Below, in pieces: positions 59,806-64,000 of a stretch of 64,000 nucleotides of DNA. A program made the translations under genes and the position numbers. The DNA lies in the NCBI GenBank assembly GCA_963669415.2, contig CAXXPS010000002.1, forward strand, positions 186,001 to 250,000. The letters run 5' to 3'. The stretch's first letter is position 1, and each line of letters opens with the position of its first letter. The stretch comes from JAWKWH01 sp963669415. GTDB lineage: Bacteria; Pseudomonadota; Alphaproteobacteria; Rhizobiales; Rhizobiaceae. Under the pieces are notes generated by a model. It had not been told where the DNA came from and did not search any database. It saw only the letters and a program-made list of their open reading frames with translations.

Positions 59806-60711
59806 ATGCACGACAATTTTCTGAGATATTTCGATGAGGTCGCCAGGCAGGGTTCGATCAGGAAAGCGGCCAAAATCCTCAACATGTCCTCGACATCGGT
59901 GAACCGGAAAATACTGAGCACGGAACAGCAGCTGGGCGTAAAACTGTTCCATCGCAACGCGGAAGGCGTGAAGCTGACCTCTGCCGGTTCGGTCGTGCTC
60001 GAACACTGCCGCAAAACCCTGTTCGATTTCGGCAGGATGAGCGTTCAGATCGAGGACATCCGGGACAATCGGACCGGGCACATAGAAATCATGACATTGG
60101 ACTCGATTGCCATAGCAACGCTACCGCAAATTCTCTTCCAGTTCAGCGAGAATTATCCCGAAGTGACCTACTCGGTAAAAACCGGCCAGCCGGAAGAGAT
60201 CATTCAGGCCGTTGCAAATGCCGATGCCGATATTGGCCTGTCATTCTGGGACGAAAGCCATCCCGGCGTACGGACGCTTGCCGAAAAGGCAGCGCCGATC
60301 GGGGTGATCATGATTCCCAATCATCCATTGTCGGAGAGAAATCAGCTGAGCATCAGCGATCTGCAAGGGTTCCACCTGACGCGTTCTATTGACGCCAGAG
60401 GCGGACATTCGATCCTGGATCAGGTCATCTCCGATTTGACGACTTCATTGTCGACACGCGTTTTCACCAACTCGCTGCCGCTGGCTAAACAGATGATTTT
60501 GAAGGGGTCGAGCGTCGGTCTCTACACCAAGTTCGGTTTCCTGGAGGAAATCGAATCCGGGCAATTGCGGTTCATCCCCTTGGAGGTGACCCATCTCAAA
60601 CAGTTGAAGATCGGTGTCATCGTATCCTCGACGGTCAATTTCGCACCGATCAAGCACGCCGTCTGCAATGAGATTGCAAAGACATTTCGCGACATTACGC
60701 TAGATTCCTGA
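59806..60711 (+). CDS. LysR-family regulator of the NMT1 transporter/catabolic operon
   Basis: A LysR-type regulator of about 301 residues: RYFDEVARQGSIRKAAKILNMSSTSVNRKI is the helix-turn-helix, followed by a 2-lobe effector domain. I prefer the ATG at 59806; earlier starts (59749 TTG, 59761 ATG) add a tail not expected in the family. It is divergent from the transporter operon and likely its activator. The effector would be the imported acid or a CoA derivative. It converges with the enolase-like gene 58 bp away. Confidence 0.87.
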   Translation: MHDNFLRYFDEVARQGSIRKAAKILNMSSTSVNRKILSTEQQLGVKLFHRNAEGVKLTSAGSVVLEHCRKTLFDFGRMSVQIEDIRDNRTGHIEIMTLDSIAIATLPQILFQFSENYPEVTYSVKTGQPEEIIQAVANADADIGLSFWDESHPGVRTLAEKAAPIGVIMIPNHPLSERNQLSISDLQGFHLTRSIDARGGHSILDQVISDLTTSLSTRVFTNSLPLAKQMILKGSSVGLYTKFGFLEEIESGQLRFIPLEVTHLKQLKIGVIVSSTVNFAPIKHAVCNEIAKTFRDITLDS

Positions 60712-60769
60712 TCGGCGAATTTACCGGCGAATGTTCTCAAATAGGCGGACATTTCCTGTTCACCGGCAT

Positions 60770-62080
60770 TCAATTCGGGTCTGTCTGGCCGCGTCCCCAC
60801 CATGTTCCCGCAAGCGGCCGGCCGCCGACAAAGGCATCGGAGCCCAATTCGTCCTGAATGCGCAGGCATTCGTTCCATTTTGCCATTCGCTCCGACCGCT
60901 GGAGCGATCCCACCTTCAATTGGCCGCTTCCCAACCCGGTACTCAGGTGGGAAATGGATACGTCTTCGGTCTCGCCTGAGCGGGCGGAAACAACCGTGGT
61001 CCAACCAGCATTCGTCGCCGCAGTGAGGGCTTCAACCGCCTCAGTGACCGTTCCCGCCTGATTGACCTTTATCAGTGCCGAGTTGCACGCCTGCTCTGAT
61101 ACGGCATTGCAGATCATCGCCGCGTTGGTGACCAGATAATCGTCTCCAATGATCTGCAGCCTGTCGCCGAACCGGCGGGTAAACTCGATCATTCCCGCGT
61201 GGTCATCCTCACCGACGGGATCCTCGATCGAAACAATCGGATAGGCGTCTATCCAGTTGCCCAGCATCTCGATCAGGGCTGAGCTGTCCAACTCGCGCTC
61301 CTCCAGCGCCAGCCGATAGGCGCCGTTTTTGCAGAACTCAGAAGCTGCGATATCGAGTGAAATGACGACACGTTCTCCGGGCTTCTCACCGGCTCTCTCG
61401 ATCGCAGCGACCAGTGTTTCCAAGGCTTCCTCATTGCTTTTGAACATCGGCCACCATCCACCCTCATCTGCAACACCGGCGAGATGCCCGCGTGACTTCA
61501 TGATGTCACCGGCAGCAAAATAGACTTCGTTGGTGATCTCCAAGACCTCGTCGAAAGATGACGCGCCCGGCACCATGACCATGAAATCCTGAATGTCCAC
61601 GCGGCGTCCAGCGTGAGCGCCGCCGCCAAATATCTGGATTTCCGGAAGCGGAATTGAGGGGGTACGGCCATAATGATCGGCGACATGCCGCCATAGCGGT
61701 TTTTGCGAATCCTTCGCGGCGGCATGCAGCGCAGCAAGCGACGTCGCCACTGTAGCATTGCCTCCGAGCGTTTCCTTCAGTGGCGATGGATCGAGTTCGA
61801 TCAATCGGCCATCAACGCCGGCCCGGTCTGAAATTTCAAAGCCGGCAAGCGCGGATGCGATTGGTCCGTTGATGCTTGCAAGCGCAGCATCGACGCCCTT
61901 GCCACGCAGCTTCGATCCTCCGTCGCGCAGGTCGATTGCTTCACGCTTGCCGCGTGAAGCGCCTGCTGGAGCGATGGCCCGACCCGTCGTTCCGTTTTCC
62001 AGAACCACGTCGACTTCCACGGTGGGATTGCCGCGGGAATCCCAGACCCGCCTACCATGTACGGTCCTGATTTTGGTCAT
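60770..62080 (-). CDS. Enolase paralogue with altered active site
   Basis: A 436-residue enolase-fold protein. The metal ligands are kept: D243 (SLDIAASEF), E286 (SIEDP), D313 (IGDDYLVTN). The catalytic Lys is K338 (ALIKVNQAG), E206 (ADEGG) and K389 are kept, as is R367-S368. But H of SHRSGETED is A366 (SARSGETED), the active-site loop PSGAST is PAGASR (38-43), and the Glu of QEFM is D165. Therefore it probably acts on a substrate other than 2-phosphoglycerate. It overlaps the kinase gene upstream (62077-62080, ATGA), suggesting a kinase-then-lyase pathway. A true enolase would be located elsewhere on the genome. Confidence 0.85.
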   Translation of the reverse strand: MTKIRTVHGRRVWDSRGNPTVEVDVVLENGTTGRAIAPAGASRGKREAIDLRDGGSKLRGKGVDAALASINGPIASALAGFEISDRAGVDGRLIELDPSPLKETLGGNATVATSLAALHAAAKDSQKPLWRHVADHYGRTPSIPLPEIQIFGGGAHAGRRVDIQDFMVMVPGASSFDEVLEITNEVYFAAGDIMKSRGHLAGVADEGGWWPMFKSNEEALETLVAAIERAGEKPGERVVISLDIAASEFCKNGAYRLALEERELDSSALIEMLGNWIDAYPIVSIEDPVGEDDHAGMIEFTRRFGDRLQIIGDDYLVTNAAMICNAVSEQACNSALIKVNQAGTVTEAVEALTAATNAGWTTVVSARSGETEDVSISHLSTGLGSGQLKVGSLQRSERMAKWNECLRIQDELGSDAFVGGRPLAGTWWGRGQTDPN

Positions 62081-63123
62081 GTGTCGTATTCACTCAGTAT
62101 TCTCGTCAACCGGTCAACAAGAGCATCCAAACGCGACACCGGTGCGGAAATCAGCGGTATTGAAATGTCGCGCAACATCTGGCGCTCCGGCTCTGTCAGA
62201 TATTCCACTGGAGACTTTCCGTCGACCCGCGCCAGCATGAGCACTGGAAGCAACGCGCAGATGCGTGCCTCCAGTTCATCGCGGCTTTCCCACGTGACAT
62301 AGTGTGCATATGCGCGCCAAAACTTTTTCACATCCTGCAACAATCGCGTTCTGGACGACGGCAGATGTACGGCCTTCAAGACAAGGTGGTTCATGCAGAA
62401 TGCGGGATCGAAACTGGCATCACCCATCGTCGCGCATTCCGCATCCAGGACAATCGGAGCGCCACCGCGGAACATGATGTTTTTTGGACTGGCATCTCCG
62501 TGCACCAGCACCCGCTGATTGGTGTACAGCATTTCTTCAAGAGGTTTGATGGCCGGTGCCAAACTCGGATAGATTTGCGCGGTGTAGCTCAGATACGGCT
62601 CAATTCGCAGTGCATGAAAGTCGTCGCGGTTTTGAAAGGCGGTTTCGTTAAAACCGTCCTGCGCCGAAACCGCATGGATCTTGCCAAGCAGGCCGGCCAC
62701 CTTTTCCGCTTCTCCAATATCCGGCGCTTCCTGCAGAAGACGGGTTTTCCAGAGGTAGCTGTCCGCCCCGTCCAGAAACTCCATTGCAAAGCCGTGCAAC
62801 GCCTCCGATCGCCCGTACAATTCAACCGCACTATCAGGGGCAATACTGGCTGCGACCTGAAGCCAGGCGTATTCAGCCGCGTTTCGATGAACGGGCGCCT
62901 GCCAGTCCGCGGCGACTTTGAGTTTCGGCAGGGCAAATTTCACACACACCGTGCGTTCGCCAAGGTTCACCACGGCAATATCGGAAGCAACGCCCCCGGT
63001 CAGCGGCCGCACTTCCGTGATATCGCCCGCTGAACCCAGACCCAGTTCCGAGATCAGGACTTTGCACCTTTGTTCGAGTTCCCCAGACAAGTTTGCTCCC
63101 CATGTGGGACGGTCCCCGGCCAT
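62077..63123 (-). CDS. Aminoglycoside-phosphotransferase-fold (APH) small-molecule kinase
   Basis: A 348-residue kinase of the APH/choline-kinase fold. The catalytic loop is VHGDASPKNIMF (Asp and Asn) and the metal DxE-type motif is LDAECATMGD. FAMEFLDGADSYLWK is the hinge. It precedes and overlaps the enolase-like gene, so its phosphorylated product is probably the substrate of that enzyme. Typical substrates of the fold are amino alcohols, sugars and acids. ATG 63123 is chosen; a TTG at 63144 within the hairpin tail is possible. Confidence 0.82.
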   Translation of the reverse strand: MAGDRPTWGANLSGELEQRCKVLISELGLGSAGDITEVRPLTGGVASDIAVVNLGERTVCVKFALPKLKVAADWQAPVHRNAAEYAWLQVAASIAPDSAVELYGRSEALHGFAMEFLDGADSYLWKTRLLQEAPDIGEAEKVAGLLGKIHAVSAQDGFNETAFQNRDDFHALRIEPYLSYTAQIYPSLAPAIKPLEEMLYTNQRVLVHGDASPKNIMFRGGAPIVLDAECATMGDASFDPAFCMNHLVLKAVHLPSSRTRLLQDVKKFWRAYAHYVTWESRDELEARICALLPVLMLARVDGKSPVEYLTEPERQMLRDISIPLISAPVSRLDALVDRLTRILSEYDT

Positions 63124-63143
63124 TTGTGCCCAGACATAACGCA

Positions 63144-63177
63144 AAAGGAAAGCACCCTTTCAGGAATGAAAGGATGC
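63144..63177 (-). terminator. Hairpin followed by T-rich tract just upstream of the kinase gene
   Basis: On the minus strand GCATCCTTTCA-ttcc-TGAAAGGGTGC makes an 11-bp stem (one T-G pair), followed by TTTCCTTTTGC. It ends about 20 bases before the kinase ATG (63123), so it looks like a terminator or attenuator at the head of the kinase/enolase-like pair. Confidence 0.6.
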
Positions 63178-63512
63178 TCGTCGGTGTCGGCCTGATTCAG
63201 TTTTGCAATTTTATTCGCGATCGCCCCCCGAGATCCGCCGCAAAGCGAGGAACATCAGAACAAACTTCGAAGGGTGGTATTGGAAGCCGCTTAACCCGGT
63301 GGTCGTGACATCGGCAGAAGTACGCTGACTGTGCCGTTTGCTTCCGAAACAGCTATCCCATCTCAACAATGGACTGCCTCGAGAGGAGTTAGGGTCCTGA
63401 CCCTGGATGAACCCAACATAAATGGATGCTTCAAGGCCGATACATCATACAGACCGCAATGTGTTCAACGTCGAGTTTGCAATCAATCAATGGATAGATA
63501 GAGAGAGAGACG
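63178..63512. other. Intergenic region between the kinase and the repeat protein
   Basis: This 335-bp gap has no supported gene. It should hold the divergent promoters for the kinase pair (leftward) and the repeat protein (rightward). A short dyad GGTCCTGACCCTGGATGAACCC is near 63391, and the last 30 bases carry GATA/GAGA repeats (GATAGATAGAGAGAGAGAC) that provide the ribosome site of the next gene. Confidence 0.45.
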
Positions 63513-64000
63513 ATGTTGAAAAAATTGATCAAAATGGCTGCTGTCGTCATGGTACTGGGAACCTCGGTGCAATCCGTTCAGGCAACGACCTATCAGGATG
63601 TAACGCTGGGTGGCGTAAATCTGACCGCGTGGTGCCAGAAGGAATTCGGTGGCGCTTTCAAGGCGAAGCTGATTGAAAAAAACGCCGGCGGGTGGACCTG
63701 CGAACGCAGCGCTGGCAACCGCAGACCGATCTTCGTGAGCAAAGCCTGTAAGCTGCAGTATGGAAGTCGCGCCTATAAAGCCAAAGCGCTGAACTGGAGT
63801 GATCCGTATTCATGGAAGTGCTTTGCGAGAAAGGCGGTTCCTACGATGAAGGGTGTCAACCTCTCGCCATGGTGTAAGAAACGCTACGGCAATGCCTTCA
63901 AGGCCAAATTGATCGCACACAATGCCGGTGGGTGGACTTGCGAACAGAGTGCTGGCAACCGCAGACCGATCTTAGTAAGCAAAGCCTGTAAGCTGCAGTA
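63513..64000 (+). CDS. Secreted protein with 80-residue tandem repeats (partial)
   Basis: The frame from ATG 63513 is open to the window edge (162 codons). A Sec signal peptide (LKKLIKMAAVVMVLGTSVQSV, cleavage near QA/TT) is followed by two copies of an approximately 80-residue unit starting GVNLxxWCxxxxGxAFKAKLI and containing AGGWTCExSAGNRRPI and SKACKLQY. The repeat period is exactly 240 bp. Each complete unit has Cys in conserved places (WC, WTC, KAC, KCF), suggesting disulfides. The repeat resembles small carbohydrate-binding or secreted Cys-rich modules, but I cannot name a family. The C terminus lies beyond the window. Confidence 0.75.
   Translation, partial: MLKKLIKMAAVVMVLGTSVQSVQATTYQDVTLGGVNLTAWCQKEFGGAFKAKLIEKNAGGWTCERSAGNRRPIFVSKACKLQYGSRAYKAKALNWSDPYSWKCFARKAVPTMKGVNLSPWCKKRYGNAFKAKLIAHNAGGWTCEQSAGNRRPILVSKACKLQ

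Overview
This 64 kb window is chromosomal DNA from an alphaproteobacterium, most likely of the Rhizobiales/Hyphomicrobiales and possibly marine or free-living. The evidence is a dapA-smpB pair divergent from a lytic transglycosylase, a dihydroorotase/YgfZ/HD trio, two Omp2-type (Porin_2) porins with near-identical 5' ends, palindromic repeats of the type that translate as DPRVKPEDD, and high GC with dense ATGA-overlapping operons. I recognise no rRNA, tRNA, CRISPR array or prophage. An orphan tyrosine recombinase, a HicAB toxin-antitoxin and a roughly 300-bp MITE-like element are the mobile or selfish features.

Layout. 1-4.3 kb: the end of a thiolase, a DUF35 zinc-ribbon/OB domain fused to a degenerate SDR, a cyclase-family hydrolase and an SDR, facing a Rossmann/SAF oxidoreductase. 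4.4-14.9 kb: housekeeping and small genes (pyrC, YgfZ, HD phosphohydrolase, ECF sigma/anti-sigma pair, MFS carrier, MAPEG, YCII, smpB, dapA). 15.2-21.8 kb: lytic transglycosylase with a MITE inserted in its stop codon, an alpha/beta hydrolase and divergent porins. 22-27.7 kb: integrase, PLP aminotransferase, 3-hydroxyisobutyrate-dehydrogenase-like enzyme, and a PhyH Fe/2OG oxygenase overlapping a PhnZ-like HD protein, with a LysR gene. 27.8-33.4 kb: leucine-catabolism genes (TetR, ivd, mccB) interrupted by hicAB and a PcfJ-like gene. 33.4-37.6 kb: a 1.1 kb non-coding, repeat-rich and hairpin-rich stretch, then a mannonate-dehydratase-like gene and a Tat-exported ABC binding protein.

37.9-46.0 kb: sulfur region with sat, divergent aprM-aprB-aprA, two small unknown proteins, a SlyD-like FKBP, and a CysH-like protein lacking the catalytic-cysteine tail. 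The expected direction is sulfite to APS to sulfate with ATP formation. 46.1-52.5 kb: a complete Dpp/Opp-type ABC importer with a hydroxypyruvate-isomerase-like enzyme. 52.7-59.6 kb: a dCMP-deaminase-like gene, then ferredoxin, enoyl-CoA hydratase, CoA-transferase, FAD oxidoreductase and an NMT1/SsuBC-type importer, facing a LysR regulator. This looks like a catabolic island for an unidentified organic acid. 60.8-63.1 kb: an enolase paralogue missing an active-site histidine, overlapping an APH-fold kinase. The window ends inside a secreted protein built of 80-residue tandem repeats.

The best candidates for something new are (i) the PhyH + PhnZ-like oxygenase pair, which keeps all six di-iron ligands but not the 2-AEP-specific residues; (ii) the enolase-like/kinase pair; (iii) the accessory proteins around aprMBA; and (iv) the structured non-coding stretch at 33.8-34.25 kb. 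All function calls rest on motif recognition by eye; no database search was run.
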